The notes below the pieces were generated by a model that saw only the letters and a program-made list of their open reading frames with translations, had not been told where the DNA came from and made no database searches. From NCBI RefSeq assembly GCF_000949455.1, contig NZ_JXXK01000025.1, positions 1 through 59,890 on the forward strand: a stretch of DNA of 59,890 nucleotides, in the 5' to 3' direction. This DNA is from Ruthenibacterium lactatiformans. GTDB taxonomy: Bacteria; Bacillota; Clostridia; Oscillospirales; Ruminococcaceae. Shown one piece after another: positions 7,769 through 16,831 of this stretch. Positions within the stretch are counted from its first letter, which is position 1; the number at the start of each line of letters is the position of its first letter. The translations under genes were made by a program, and so were the position numbers.

Positions 7769-7797
7769 ATTATAAAATGGCTTTTTAAGGGAAACAA
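7769..7797 (-). promoter_or_regulatory. candidate promoter of the recombinase
   Basis: On the minus strand TTGTTT (7797-7792), 17 bases, then TATAAT (7774-7769). Transcription would begin about 35 bases before the leader hairpin. Confidence 0.5.
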
Positions 7798-7856
7798 TAT
7801 TGAATCTGAATAGCTAATCATATAGTAAAACAGGTAAGTTTTGGTAAAGGAGTTTT

Positions 7857-9269
7857 ATGAGTTCTAAAGAGACACGCTTTTCTTACGTCTACAAAAGCCT
7901 GAAATGCCGTATCACGGAAGGATTGCTGTTGCCGGGAAGCCGTCTGCCGTCCTCCCGAGTTTTAAAAGACGAATATCAGGTAAGCCTTTTTACGATAAAC
8001 AAGGTGCTTGCCGTGCTGCGTGAAGAGGGGCTGATTGAACTGGAGCCGCGGCGGGCCGCCAGAGTTTGCCGCCTGGAAAATGAGCGTACCTTCTCCGCTT
8101 CCGTCGAAGCCATTTTATCGCAAAAAGGCTTTTTGCTTCAGCTATACCAGACCATGGAGCTTGTTCTTCCCCCTTTGCTCGCCTTCGCTTCGCACGGATG
8201 CAAACTTGAAGCCATGCCCCATTATCGGCAGGTGATGAAAGTAAAAAAGAATGGCGACAGGGCCGGGGGATGGCGGCCTGTCAGTGGTTTTTTATGTGAT
8301 GTGCTGCGGAACGGAGGCGGCGAGCTTCCCGTCGATTTGTACACCGCTTTAGAACTACAGGGGCGCCTTGGCTTCTTTGTAGATAAGCAAGAGGCTTATA
8401 CCGGATATTCTCTGAAGAAATATTTCTCACAGTCAGATGTATTTATAAGGATTTTGAACGTATCCGACAACCGGAAAAAGTATTTTGAGCTGTGCCGGCT
8501 CTACCAGGCCCTGCATGCCGAAATACGGACAGGCTTAGACCAGCTTGCCCATACTCTGCCTTCGCTGCCTCTTCAGACTGAAACAACATTCTCCTGGAAT
8601 CCCAACCGCGGCCGGGAATACCGATATATGCATATCGTGCAGGATCTGGAAATCAAAATCGGCACAGGCATTTACCCCGTCGGCTCTTATCTTCCACACG
8701 AGGCCGAACTGGCCCAGTTGTACCAGGTATCCGTTTCTACGGTGCGCAGCGCTTTGGCTATACTGGAGCAGAGGACCTTTACCAAAACATTAAATGTAAA
8801 AGGAACAATCGTTCAGACACCAAATCTTGATGCACTTTCTCCTTTTACAGATAAATCCACCCGGCAAGCAGCCATACGATATCTGCGCGCTCTGCAATTT
8901 TCATCTCTTATTATGGAGCCAATCTCGTATTATGCCGCAGACCTGTTTCAACCGGCGGATTTTATTCAATTGGAGCGGAGATTCGCCGTGCCCCAATCCA
9001 TTCTTCTTAATGATATTATAGAAACAATGATGCAGCGTATCGGGTTGCCGCCTCTGCTGGTTATTATGACGGAGGCCCGCCGAATGACTGACTGGGGATA
9101 TTTTCTCGCATTTTATAAAAACAAAAGGCAAACCATCGCCGAACTAAATGAAAAGAGCCTGCTGGCATATCAGTATTTGTGCAAAGACGATAAAAAAGCG
9201 TTCGCACACGCAGTCGCTTCATGCTATCATGATATCCTTGATTCAGTGCGCAAACAGCTTGCTACCTAA
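7857..9269 (+). CDS. transcriptional regulator with two GntR winged-helix domains
   Basis: A 470-residue protein with two separate GntR-type DNA-binding domains. One is at about 7-70 (YKSLKCRITEGLLLPGSRLP, SRVLKDEYQVSLFTINKVL). The other is at about 258-325 (LEIKIGTGIYPVGSYLPHEA, ELAQLYQVSVSTVRSALAIL). Regions of about 180 and 145 residues follow each; they have no obvious known effector domain and could be helical sensor halves, so the protein may be an internal duplication. Ordinary GntR regulators have one such domain and about 240 residues. The start ATG 7857 follows AAAGGAG. The gene is divergent from the recombinase across a 271-base gap and has its own terminator. It may regulate itself or the recombinase switch, but nothing proves that. 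Confidence 0.8.
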   Translation: MSSKETRFSYVYKSLKCRITEGLLLPGSRLPSSRVLKDEYQVSLFTINKVLAVLREEGLIELEPRRAARVCRLENERTFSASVEAILSQKGFLLQLYQTMELVLPPLLAFASHGCKLEAMPHYRQVMKVKKNGDRAGGWRPVSGFLCDVLRNGGGELPVDLYTALELQGRLGFFVDKQEAYTGYSLKKYFSQSDVFIRILNVSDNRKKYFELCRLYQALHAEIRTGLDQLAHTLPSLPLQTETTFSWNPNRGREYRYMHIVQDLEIKIGTGIYPVGSYLPHEAELAQLYQVSVSTVRSALAILEQRTFTKTLNVKGTIVQTPNLDALSPFTDKSTRQAAIRYLRALQFSSLIMEPISYYAADLFQPADFIQLERRFAVPQSILLNDIIETMMQRIGLPPLLVIMTEARRMTDWGYFLAFYKNKRQTIAELNEKSLLAYQYLCKDDKKAFAHAVASCYHDILDSVRKQLAT

Positions 9270-9347
9270 TTTCATCTTGCAGAGGCCGATTCTATCCTTA
9301 CCCCGCCTTTTTTGTTTACTTGAGGCTGTGAAGTTGCAGTATAATGA

Positions 9348-9401
9348 ACAGCCCCCGTGCCGATATCAACGGCACAGGGGCTGTGTTTCGATAATTTTTT
9401 T
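9348..9401 (+). terminator. terminator of the double-GntR gene
   Basis: ACAGCCCC-x-GTGCCG pairs with CGGCAC-x-GGGGCTGT, and a T7 run follows at about 9395-9401. It lies 79 bases past the stop at 9269. Confidence 0.8.
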
Positions 9402-9566
9402 GTTAACTCTACGCCGGCATTCTTTACCCGTGAAAAACTTCCAATATTTTAAGCCACTCGGCACCTACAACATTGGTGGCGGATACAGCCTGTGACGAAT
9501 ACATTCCAGTTGCATTTACAACTGTATTAGCTACTTGTAGCGTTCAAACGTTACTGCTACATTATA

Positions 9567-10190
9567 TTATTTATATAACTGCTCTATCCTCTCGCTCATT
9601 CTCGGCTTAGGTACGTACATTTCTTTAATCCATACAATCATTTCTCCCGGTTTCTGGCTGCACCACGAGCCATAAGGAATGGCCATAAAAGATGTCGATT
9701 GTATCTGCTCACTTTCATTTATCCTTTCTCCCTCCAATTTCAAGGTTATTGTCCAACCAAGTAAGTCACCGCACTATACTTCTTCTATGCACGCGGAACT
9801 ATCCACAAACACGTCGGCAAGGAAACTTCCATCGTCGCAGCCCTCCAGGCAGTATACCTCAAGGCCTCGTACGATTACAATCTTGCCGATATTCTGCTCT
9901 CATACGCGGATCGGCTTTTACAAAATGAGGAGACATGGCAAAATCGATTTCCAGTTCTGTATCGCCGGGCAGAGCGTTCAAATATAAAAAGCCCTTTTCA
10001 ATTTTCTCGAGGTCCGTGCGCCATCCACAAGGAGTTCAAAATTCTCCGCATATTCCGGGATACGCAACGCTAATGAAAAGACTCGCCGTTTTCCGCACCA
10101 GTTCGTACTTTGACGTGGCCGCTGCGCGGGAAATCGGTATCCAGTTCCATGGAAACGCGGGTATCATTCATCGAAAATGACATTTTATTT
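9567..10190 (-). pseudogene. C-terminal relic of a GH127 (DUF1680) beta-L-arabinofuranosidase-like gene
   Basis: Reading the minus strand across frames gives, in order: MELDTDFPRSGHVKVRTG; SLALRIPEYAENFELLVDG; EKGFLYLNALPGDTELEIDF; GKIVIVRGLEVYCLEGCDDG; and IPYGSWCSQKPGEMIVWIKE, ending at TAA 9567-9569. This follows the C-terminal beta-sandwich of GH127 enzymes (LALRIPxW, GDxxELxxxM, GKVALxRGPLVYCLE, IPYYxW..PGExxVW). At least two frameshifts and an in-frame TAG near 9773 break it, and the catalytic (alpha/alpha)6 barrel is absent. The family cleaves arabinofuranosides from plant glycans. The dead AraC-type regulator just upstream is the usual partner, so this is a decayed glycan-use module. 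Confidence 0.7.
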
Positions 10191-10281
10191 TGTATATAAT
10201 ATCACGATATGCAGCCACGCATCTGCGGCTTAGACAAAAACACACGGTTTTAGATATTTTTTCAAATTCCTTAGACCGGTA

Positions 10282-11200
10282 TTAGGAAGGAGCCATCTGA
10301 TAGGTGCGCCGGAAAGCTACGCCGAACCGGCCAGTACTCTGATGGCCTATCGCCAATGCCACCTGCAGCACGTTTATGGAGGTAGCACACAGCAATTTTG
10401 CCGCATATTCAATCCGTCTAGCTTGCAAGTACCGATGTACCAGCCGACCATATAGCCGCTGTAAACAATCTTTGAACGAAGTTGGGAGAAATGCGGTGTC
10501 GGGCCAGCCGTTCATTTATAAGCTTTTCTTTCAAATGTTCCAACATATAGTCGTGAGTTCTACTTACGGTATTCATCAAATATCGATCCCGATAGGATGG
10601 ACCGATGATCAAATCGGTAGCGGATGGACACTGCACAGCAAGTAAACCAATTCCACTGTTTTAAGAACGCAGTATGCTCCCCGCTGCTCAACTGGCAGGG
10701 ACTGCAATACGGTGAACGTGCTTTCGCTCCAAGTATTGGCTTTCAGTGCCACGCAACCATCATGACGGAGCATCAGCTTTTTTACCTGTGCCACATCCAA
10801 AAATGGACCGCCCAACCGGGCGCATAGCTCCATCAAATTCTGACGGGCACCTGTACCATCTGTTTCGACCAGTATCCCTTGCAAACGCAGTCCAGTGCAT
10901 TTTGCCTCCCGCAACTGAGCCGCATCCGCTAGAAGAAGTACTCATTTTCCCGAATCGTGTGATTGCTGCCGTCTGCAAGGTTTAACTCGAGCCCTCCCTC
11001 ACAACAAAAACGTCTCATAGTATCCGGGGCGCAGATATGGAGATAGATGTACAGAGGCATCTACATTGAACACGCAGGTGCAAACGCCCGGCACAGGGAT
11101 GTTCCATGTGAGTTGAAACAGTGCAGACAACGAACCGCTCAAAAATTCCTCAATTACTGCACGAGCCTCCTCCACAGCTTTTATTTTTCCTTTGGGAAAG
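10282..11200 (-). pseudogene. AraC-family regulator relic
   Basis: Minus-strand frames give the full AraC layout in pieces. A sensor-domain stretch reads CCEGGLELNLADGSNHTIRE. A linker follows (LQSLPVEQRGAYCVLKTVEL). The first helix-turn-helix reads DYMLEHLKEKLINERLARHR. The second reads YLQARRIEYAAKLLCAT, then VLQVALAIGHQSTGRFGVAF, ending at 10282. Two or more frameshifts and a TAG near 10945 separate the pieces, so no functional protein can be made. The left limit of the sensor domain is uncertain. It lies upstream of, and on the same strand as, the GH127 relic. Confidence 0.75.
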
Positions 11201-11362
11201 CAACCGCGCCGTTCGTTAGTTATAACTAACCAAAAATATTATGTCTTACGCTGAGTATCTGTCAAGCCGCTGCACAATGATTCAAGGCGAATCTTCACAA
11301 CCTTAGAAGTTACGAAACATTTCCAGCTGCAGATCAAAAATTGGACAGTATTCCGTTACCTC
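11201..11362. other. gap before the TetR gene, nothing recognised
   Basis: AT-rich DNA with only short frames; I see no gene, hairpin or repeat here that I can support. Confidence 0.4.
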
Positions 11363-11391
11363 TTGACAATCTCTTTTGTTCGATGTACTAT
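11363..11391 (+). promoter_or_regulatory. promoter of the tetR-ABC exporter operon
   Basis: TTGACA at 11363-11368, 17 bases, TACTAT at 11386-11391. A palindrome follows at once, over the expected transcription start. Confidence 0.75.
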
Positions 11392-11393
11392 AG

Positions 11394-11411
11394 CGGTGTT
11401 ATATAACATCG
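11394..11411. promoter_or_regulatory. palindromic operator, probably for the TetR regulator
   Basis: CGGTGTTATATAACATCG is an 18-base palindrome with one mismatched pair and a perfect 12-base core, TGTTATATAACA. It covers the predicted start of transcription, where TetR-type autorepressors bind. Confidence 0.55.
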
Positions 11412-11430
11412 TTATCAAAAGAGGGGCATC

Positions 11431-12048
11431 ATGGTGGAGAGTTCCAGCGCGACATTGGAAAAAATACAGCAGGCCGCTCTAACGGAGTTTCTTGACAAGG
11501 GATTTCTGAGCGCGTCCTTGCGTCAGATCGTGAAAAATGCCGGGGTGACCACTGGGGCCTTTTACGGCTATTTTTCCTGTAAGGAGGCCCTGTTTGCTTC
11601 TATTGTAGAACCTCACGCCGCAGCGCTTATGGGACGCTTCATGGAGGCTCAGACGTCTTTTGCCGGGCGACCCGAGGCGGAACAGCCGGAGCATATGGGA
11701 GAGGATTCTGAAAGCTGTCTGGACTGGATGGTGGACTACATCTGCCAGAACCGTGAGCCTGTAAAACTTCTGTTGTGCCGGGCGGAAGGGACCGGTTACG
11801 AGAGCTTTGTCCACAATATGGTGGAGGTGGAAGTGGAGTATACCCTAAGATACATGGAGGTGCTCCGTCGCCTGGGGCGAAGGGTTCCCACTTTGAGTCG
11901 TTCTCTGTGCCATATCATCGCCAGCGGTATGTTTAACGGGCTCTTTGAGGTGGTAATTCACGATATGCCCTATGAGCAGGCCCTTCGGGATGTGAAGCAG
12001 CTGCGGGCGTTCTATACTGCCGGATGGCTGGAATTGGTGGGGGCATAG
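11431..12048 (+). CDS. TetR-family transcriptional regulator of the ABC exporter
   Basis: A 205-residue protein. The N-terminal helix-turn-helix spans about 10-55 (LTEFLDKGFLSASLRQIVKN, then AGVTTGAFYGYFSCKEALF), the standard TetR pattern. The rest is an all-helical ligand-binding and dimer domain typical of the family, with no recognisable ligand signature. The start ATG 11431 follows AGAGGGG. It is the first gene of a run with two ABC exporter subunits 57 bases downstream on the same strand. The likely model is a repressor released by an exported compound, acting at the palindrome just upstream. The ligand is unknown. Confidence 0.88.
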   Translation: MVESSSATLEKIQQAALTEFLDKGFLSASLRQIVKNAGVTTGAFYGYFSCKEALFASIVEPHAAALMGRFMEAQTSFAGRPEAEQPEHMGEDSESCLDWMVDYICQNREPVKLLLCRAEGTGYESFVHNMVEVEVEYTLRYMEVLRRLGRRVPTLSRSLCHIIASGMFNGLFEVVIHDMPYEQALRDVKQLRAFYTAGWLELVGA

Positions 12049-12105
12049 CCCCTGTCTTTTTTAGAGTATGGTTAGCGTAAGCTAACTTCAAAGGGAGGTT
12101 TTTCC

Positions 12106-13908
12106 ATGAATCAAAAGAAAAAGAGCGATGTAGCGGTCCTGCTGGACTACGCAGGCAGCCATAAGGGTCTGACTTTCCTGGGACTGGCTTTGTCGGCGGT
12201 ATCCATGCTGCTGAGCATGGCTCCTTACATCTGCATCTGGCTGGCGGCCCGCGATCTGATCGCCGTGGCGCCGGACTGGACACAGGCTCAGAGCGTTGCC
12301 CAATACGGCTGGCTGGCGTTTGGCTTTGCAGTGGCCGGCATCTTCCTGTATTTCGCAGGACTGATGTGTACCCATCTGGCAGCTTTCCGCACGGCGGCCA
12401 ATATCCGCAAGCAGGGCGTGGCCCGTGTGATGAAGGCTCCGCTGGGCTTCTTCGATTCCAATGCTTCCGGCCTCATCCGGGGACGGCTGGACGCGGCGGC
12501 GGCCGACACGGAGACCCTGCTGGCCCACAATCTGGCGGACATCGTGGGTACCATCACCCTGTTTATCGCCATGCTGGTGATGATGTTCGTCTTTGACTGG
12601 CGCATGGGAGCGGCCTGTCTGCTGGCAGCAGTGATCTCCATCGCCGCCATGTTCTCCATGATGGGCGGCAAAAACGCCAGAATCATGGCGGAATACCAGG
12701 CAGCTCAGGACCGCATAACAAAAGCGGGTACCGAGTATGTCCGCGGTATCCTGGTGGTCAAAATTTTCCAGCAGACGGTCTACTCCTTTAAAGCCTTCCA
12801 GCAGGCCATCGAGGATTACAGCAACAAATCCGAATACTATCAGGCCAATGTGTGCCGGATCCCTCAGTCCATCAACTTGACCTTTACCGAGGGGGCTTTC
12901 GTGTTCTTGGTGCCCGCAGCCCTGTTCCTGGCGCCCGGCGTTCTGGCGAGCGGTGATTTTGCAGGTTTTGTCACCAACTTTGCTTTTTACGCGGTGTTCT
13001 CTGCCATCATATCCACGGCGCTTGCCAAAATCATGTTCGCCGCCTCCGGAATGATGCTGGCCAGCACCGCGCTGGGGCGCATCAATCAGGTTATGTGCGC
13101 GCCTGAACTGAAAAAGCCTGAGCATCCGCAGAAGCCCCGTGACGGCCGTGTGGAATTTGAGGACGTGAGTTTTACTTACAACGGTGCGGAGACACCCGCC
13201 CTTTCCCATGTTTCTTTTACAGTGGAGCCGGGCCGGACCGTGGCCCTGGTGGGTCCCTCCGGCGGTGGCAAGACCACCGCAGCCAGCCTGATCCCACGCT
13301 TTTGGGACGTCACTTCCGGCATGGTGAAGGTAGGCGGTGCGGACGTGCGGCAGATTGATCCCCATGTGCTCATGGAGCAGATCGCCTTTGTGTTCCAGAA
13401 CAGCCGCCTGTTCAAAGCCTCGATCCTGGAAAACGTCCGGGCCTCCCGCCCGAACGCCACGCGGGGGGAGGTGCGGGCGGCGCTGATGGCCGCCCAATGC
13501 GGAGACATTTTGGAAAAGCTACCGAAAGGCATTGACACCCAGCTCGGCCCCGAAGGGACTTATCTTTCGGGCGGCGAGCAGCAGCGCATCGCCCTGGCCC
13601 GGGCCATCCTGAAAGACGCGCCCATCGTGGTGCTGGATGAAGCCACCGCTTTTGCTGATCCCGAGAATGAAGCGCTGATTCAAAAGGCCTTCACTACACT
13701 GACTAAAGGGCGTACCGTCATTATGATCGCGCATCGCCTGTCCACAGTCGTGGGCGCGGACAAAATTCTCGTGCTGGAGGGGGGCCGCGTCGTGGAACAG
13801 GGTTCCCATCGCGAGCTGGTGGAAACGGGCGGCCTCTATGCCCGGATGTGGGCGGATTACAACCAGTCGGTCCAGTGGAAGATCACCAGCGAAGAGGAGG
13901 CGAAGTAA
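12106..13908 (+). CDS. ABC exporter half-transporter, subunit 1 (permease-ATPase fusion)
   Basis: A 600-residue exporter subunit. Six membrane helices fill about 1-320. The nucleotide-binding domain follows, with Walker A GPSGGGKTT near 382, signature LSGGEQQR near 487, Walker B VVLDEATAF near 507 and H-loop IAHRLST. The catalytic Glu after Walker B is present. The start ATG 12106 follows GGGAGG. The next gene encodes the partner half-transporter and starts directly after this stop, so the two surely form a heterodimer in the cytoplasmic membrane. The IrtAB/YbtPQ-like sequence style, for example DEATAFADPENE, fits siderophore-type or multidrug exporters; the substrate cannot be told from sequence. 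TetR control favours a toxic compound or drug. Confidence 0.88.
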   Translation: MNQKKKSDVAVLLDYAGSHKGLTFLGLALSAVSMLLSMAPYICIWLAARDLIAVAPDWTQAQSVAQYGWLAFGFAVAGIFLYFAGLMCTHLAAFRTAANIRKQGVARVMKAPLGFFDSNASGLIRGRLDAAAADTETLLAHNLADIVGTITLFIAMLVMMFVFDWRMGAACLLAAVISIAAMFSMMGGKNARIMAEYQAAQDRITKAGTEYVRGILVVKIFQQTVYSFKAFQQAIEDYSNKSEYYQANVCRIPQSINLTFTEGAFVFLVPAALFLAPGVLASGDFAGFVTNFAFYAVFSAIISTALAKIMFAASGMMLASTALGRINQVMCAPELKKPEHPQKPRDGRVEFEDVSFTYNGAETPALSHVSFTVEPGRTVALVGPSGGGKTTAASLIPRFWDVTSGMVKVGGADVRQIDPHVLMEQIAFVFQNSRLFKASILENVRASRPNATRGEVRAALMAAQCGDILEKLPKGIDTQLGPEGTYLSGGEQQRIALARAILKDAPIVVLDEATAFADPENEALIQKAFTTLTKGRTVIMIAHRLSTVVGADKILVLEGGRVVEQGSHRELVETGGLYARMWADYNQSVQWKITSEEEAK

Positions 13909-15663
13909 ATGTTCAGCAAAAATTTTCAGCGCAAATATGCTCTCACCGATCAGGGAATGTGGAACACCAAAAAGGGGACTTTCTGGACGGTCATCGCCAA
14001 TCTGGTCGTCATGGGCGGCATGGGCATTTTGTACCTGTTGATGGCCGATTTCATGAGCACTTTGACGGACGGCCAGCCGCTGCCCAGTGCATCCCTTTTC
14101 ATAGGATTGGCGGTTATGTTTGTCATCCTGTCCTTTGTAACCCACCTACAGCAGTACCATAACACCTACAGCTTGGTTTATAACGAGGTGAAGGCCACCC
14201 GCCTCAGTCTGGCGGAGCGGTTGCGCAGGCTGCCTTTGGGCTATTTCGGCAAGCGGGATCTGGCGGACCTGACCGAGACTCTCATGGGCGATGTGAACCG
14301 CATGGAACATGTCTGGTCTCATGTGCTGGGGTATCTGTATGGCGCGTACATCTCCACGGCGGTCATTGCGGTGTGCCTGCTGATGTATGACTGGCGTCTG
14401 GCCGTCGCCTGCCTGTGGGGAGTGCCAGTGGCATTCGGCTTGCTGTTCGGCACCCGGAAGATCTCCGCGCGTGCTTCCGAAAGGACGAAAACAGCCGCTG
14501 TCCGCGTCTCCGACGGCATTCAGGAAGCCCTGGAGAATGTCCGGGAGATCCGCGCTACCAATCAGGAGGAGCGGTATCTGGCCGGGCTCAATCAGAAAAT
14601 CGATATCTATGAAAGGGTCATGATCCAAGGGGAACTGGGTACCGGTATCTTCGTCAACGCGGCCAGCGTCATCATGCGTCTGGGCGTGGCCACGACCATC
14701 CTGGTGGGAGCTGATTTAATCCTTTCCGGCCAGATCGACTTCATGCTGCTGTTTTTGTTCCTGCTAATTATTACCCGCGTGTACGCGCCGTTCGACCAGA
14801 GCCTGGCCCTCATCGCGGAGATGTTCGTCTCCCAGGTGTCCGCCAACCGCATGAATGAGATTTATGATGCTCCTATCGCTGAGGGCGTGGAGGCCTTTGC
14901 TCCCATGGGCCACGACATCGTGTTCGACCATGTGTGTTTTGCCTATGACAAGAAAAAGGTACTGGAGAATGTGAGCTTTACCGCCAGAGAGGGGGAAGTG
15001 ACCGCACTGGTGGGGCCTTCCGGCTCTGGCAAGAGCACCTGTGCCCGATTGGCAGCCCGACTGTGGGACGCCGCTGAGGGGACGATTCAAGTGGGCGGCG
15101 TGGATATCTCCGCCGTGGATCCGGAGGTTCTGCTGCGCGATTACTCCATGGTATTCCAGGATGTAGTGCTCTTTGACGACAGCGTGATGGAGAACATCCG
15201 CCTAGGCAAACGGGGGGCCACCGACGATGAGGTGCGTGCTGCCGCCGAAGCCGCCAACTGCGGAGAGTTCATCCGCCGTCTGCCGCAGGGCTACGACACC
15301 CCCATCGGGGAGAATGGAGCGAAGCTCTCCGGTGGCGAACGCCAGCGCATCTCTATCGCCAGAGCTCTTTTGAAGAACGCCCCCATCGTCCTGCTGGACG
15401 AGGCCACCGCCAGCCTGGATGTAGAGAATGAGACCAAAGTACAAGGAGCCCTCTCCCGTCTGCTGGTGGGCAAGACCGTGCTGGTCATTGCCCACCGGAT
15501 GCGCACCGTAGCTGGGGCGGATCACATCGTGGTTCTGGAGAATGGCCATGTGGCCGAACAGGGGACACCAGCGGAGCTGATGCAGAAAGGCGGCCTTTAC
15601 CGGCACATGGTGGAGCTTCAGAGCCAGAGCGCCCAGTGGAAGTTGAACGGGACGAAGCGATAA
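13909..15663 (+). CDS. ABC exporter half-transporter, subunit 2 (permease-ATPase fusion)
   Basis: A 584-residue partner of the preceding subunit. It has six membrane helices and then an ATPase domain with Walker A GPSGSGKST, signature LSGGERQR, Walker B IVLLDEATASLD and H-loop IAHRMRT. Both composite ATP sites of the pair look complete, unlike many heterodimeric exporters with one degenerate site. Its ATG directly follows the TAA of subunit 1, with AAGAGGAGGCG as ribosome binding site inside the previous gene; translation is likely coupled. No terminator was recognised soon after the stop. Confidence 0.88.
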   Translation: MFSKNFQRKYALTDQGMWNTKKGTFWTVIANLVVMGGMGILYLLMADFMSTLTDGQPLPSASLFIGLAVMFVILSFVTHLQQYHNTYSLVYNEVKATRLSLAERLRRLPLGYFGKRDLADLTETLMGDVNRMEHVWSHVLGYLYGAYISTAVIAVCLLMYDWRLAVACLWGVPVAFGLLFGTRKISARASERTKTAAVRVSDGIQEALENVREIRATNQEERYLAGLNQKIDIYERVMIQGELGTGIFVNAASVIMRLGVATTILVGADLILSGQIDFMLLFLFLLIITRVYAPFDQSLALIAEMFVSQVSANRMNEIYDAPIAEGVEAFAPMGHDIVFDHVCFAYDKKKVLENVSFTAREGEVTALVGPSGSGKSTCARLAARLWDAAEGTIQVGGVDISAVDPEVLLRDYSMVFQDVVLFDDSVMENIRLGKRGATDDEVRAAAEAANCGEFIRRLPQGYDTPIGENGAKLSGGERQRISIARALLKNAPIVLLDEATASLDVENETKVQGALSRLLVGKTVLVIAHRMRTVAGADHIVVLENGHVAEQGTPAELMQKGGLYRHMVELQSQSAQWKLNGTKR

Positions 15664-16219
15664 GACAAGATATAACGATTTTTAAAGTTCATATTTCAAA
15701 ATCACTGTAGCTGTTTTCCACTTTAAGTTAAAAATGCGGGATGTATTTTTTCAAGAAACACAGCCTCAAATTGGCAAGGAATTGCTCCGCAAGCATTAAA
15801 TCAAACACACTTTTAAATAAAATCCCTGTTTTTACAATCCTATTCCCGGGTTCCAGTAACGTACACGCAAAGAAAATTTATAGAAACAAATAAGTATATT
15901 TCTTCTGAAATCTTTTTTCTTATTTTTCATTGCTTTTTGCGAAAAGACATGCAGCAAACCATAAAAAATTTTCATAGAAGGACACATGATGCTAGACCAC
16001 GCAAACCTCTTGAGAGGTGCACCGCCCAAGTATAGCATTTCACAAAGCATGGGATATCTCAAAGGCAGAAGCGCATATGTTTTTGTGTAGCGGTTAGAAC
16101 AAATTTATTTTCGCCCTGCAACTACTATGCTTTTGAAAGCGTTGCTGTACGCTTTTTCAAGTGTAGAATATATACAACACCATTTTTAAGACAGCATAGT
16201 ATGCAGTACATCCAAAACG
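15664..16219. other. AT-rich intergenic gap, no gene seen
   Basis: About 550 bases with only short frames that lack starts, ribosome binding sites and family resemblance. It separates the exporter operon from the zinc operon. Confidence 0.45.
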
Positions 16220-16220
16220 A

Positions 16221-16260
16221 CCCTCTACATCTGGGACACATGAGATGTAGGGGATTGTTT
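16221..16260 (+). terminator. terminator-like hairpin before the zinc operon
   Basis: CCC-T-CTACATCT pairs with AGATGTAG-GGG, followed by ATTGTTTT. No gene ends close by. It may insulate the zinc operon from upstream transcription. Confidence 0.4.
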
Positions 16261-16286
16261 TGTGATAGAATTTCAGACCTCAAAAA

Positions 16287-16303
16287 TTGAAAACGGTTTT
16301 CAA
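16287..16303. promoter_or_regulatory. Fur-family (Zur-like) operator 1
   Basis: TTGAAAACGGTTTTCAA is a perfect inverted repeat around one central base, containing the 7-1-7 layout of Fur/Zur/PerR boxes. It lies just upstream of the -35 of the regulator gene. Confidence 0.65.
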
Positions 16304-16309
16304 ATTATA

Positions 16310-16338
16310 TTGACAACAAAAACACTTTGTAATAAACT
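16310..16338 (+). promoter_or_regulatory. promoter of the zinc operon
   Basis: TTGACA at 16310-16315 and, after 17 bases, TAAACT at 16333-16338. It sits between the two operator palindromes. Confidence 0.5.
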
Positions 16339-16352
16339 GAAAACAGTTTTCA
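16338..16352. promoter_or_regulatory. Fur-family (Zur-like) operator 2
   Basis: TGAAAACAGTTTTCA is a perfect 7-1-7 inverted repeat with the same half-site as operator 1, centred 50 bases downstream of it and over the predicted transcription start. Bound repressor would block the promoter. Confidence 0.65.
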
Positions 16353-16372
16353 ATTTCAAAGGAGCGGATCCA

Positions 16373-16798
16373 GTGGCACGCAAAGCACAGTATCAAACCA
16401 AACAGATGGCTGAATTACTTGCCTTTCTGAAATCCGTCCCTGGTAGCCATATTACGGTCAATGATATTTGCGACCATTTCAAAAAGGAAGGTATCACAGT
16501 GGGAATGACGACGGTGTATCGTCATTTGGAGCGCATGGTAAAGCAAGGCGTGGTTGCAAAATACATCATCGAAGGAAGCAGCAGCGCCTGTTTTGAATAT
16601 ATCGGCGGACAGGATAACTGCGAACCGCCGAGCTGCTACCACTGCAAATGTGAAAAATGCGGCAAGCTGCTCCATGTACAGTGCGGCGAAGTCGCTCATT
16701 TGGGACAGCACATGTTGGAGCACCATGGGTTTGAAATGGATTCTCTGCGGACGATATTCTACGGAATTTGCAGCGAGTGCAGGAAAACAGGCTGCTGA
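16373..16798 (+). CDS. zur: Fur-family metalloregulator, probably the zinc repressor Zur
   Basis: A 141-residue protein. The GTG start at 16373 follows AAAGGAG at 16358-16364; an earlier GTG lies inside the operator region and is unlikely. Winged-helix residues of about 10-75 include MTTVYRHLERMVKQG. The dimer domain has the structural zinc ligands CEKCGK and, near the C-terminus, CSEC, plus a His cluster (HLGQHMLEHHGF) that fits regulatory metal binding. It is the first gene of a run encoding a complete zinc ABC importer, so Zur is the best assignment; sequence alone does not exclude Fur or PerR. Two matching 7-1-7 operators in front argue for autoregulation of the operon. Confidence 0.82.
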   Translation: MARKAQYQTKQMAELLAFLKSVPGSHITVNDICDHFKKEGITVGMTTVYRHLERMVKQGVVAKYIIEGSSSACFEYIGGQDNCEPPSCYHCKCEKCGKLLHVQCGEVAHLGQHMLEHHGFEMDSLRTIFYGICSECRKTGC

Positions 16799-16831
16799 CG
16801 GACAAATCATTTTTGTGAAGGAGGGAAAGTT

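Noticed and set aside
16287..16352. Second invertible element from the paired GAAAAC palindromes
   Set aside because: The palindromes bracket a promoter but have 7-1-7 Fur-box spacing and precede a Fur-family gene; no recombinase is adjacent.
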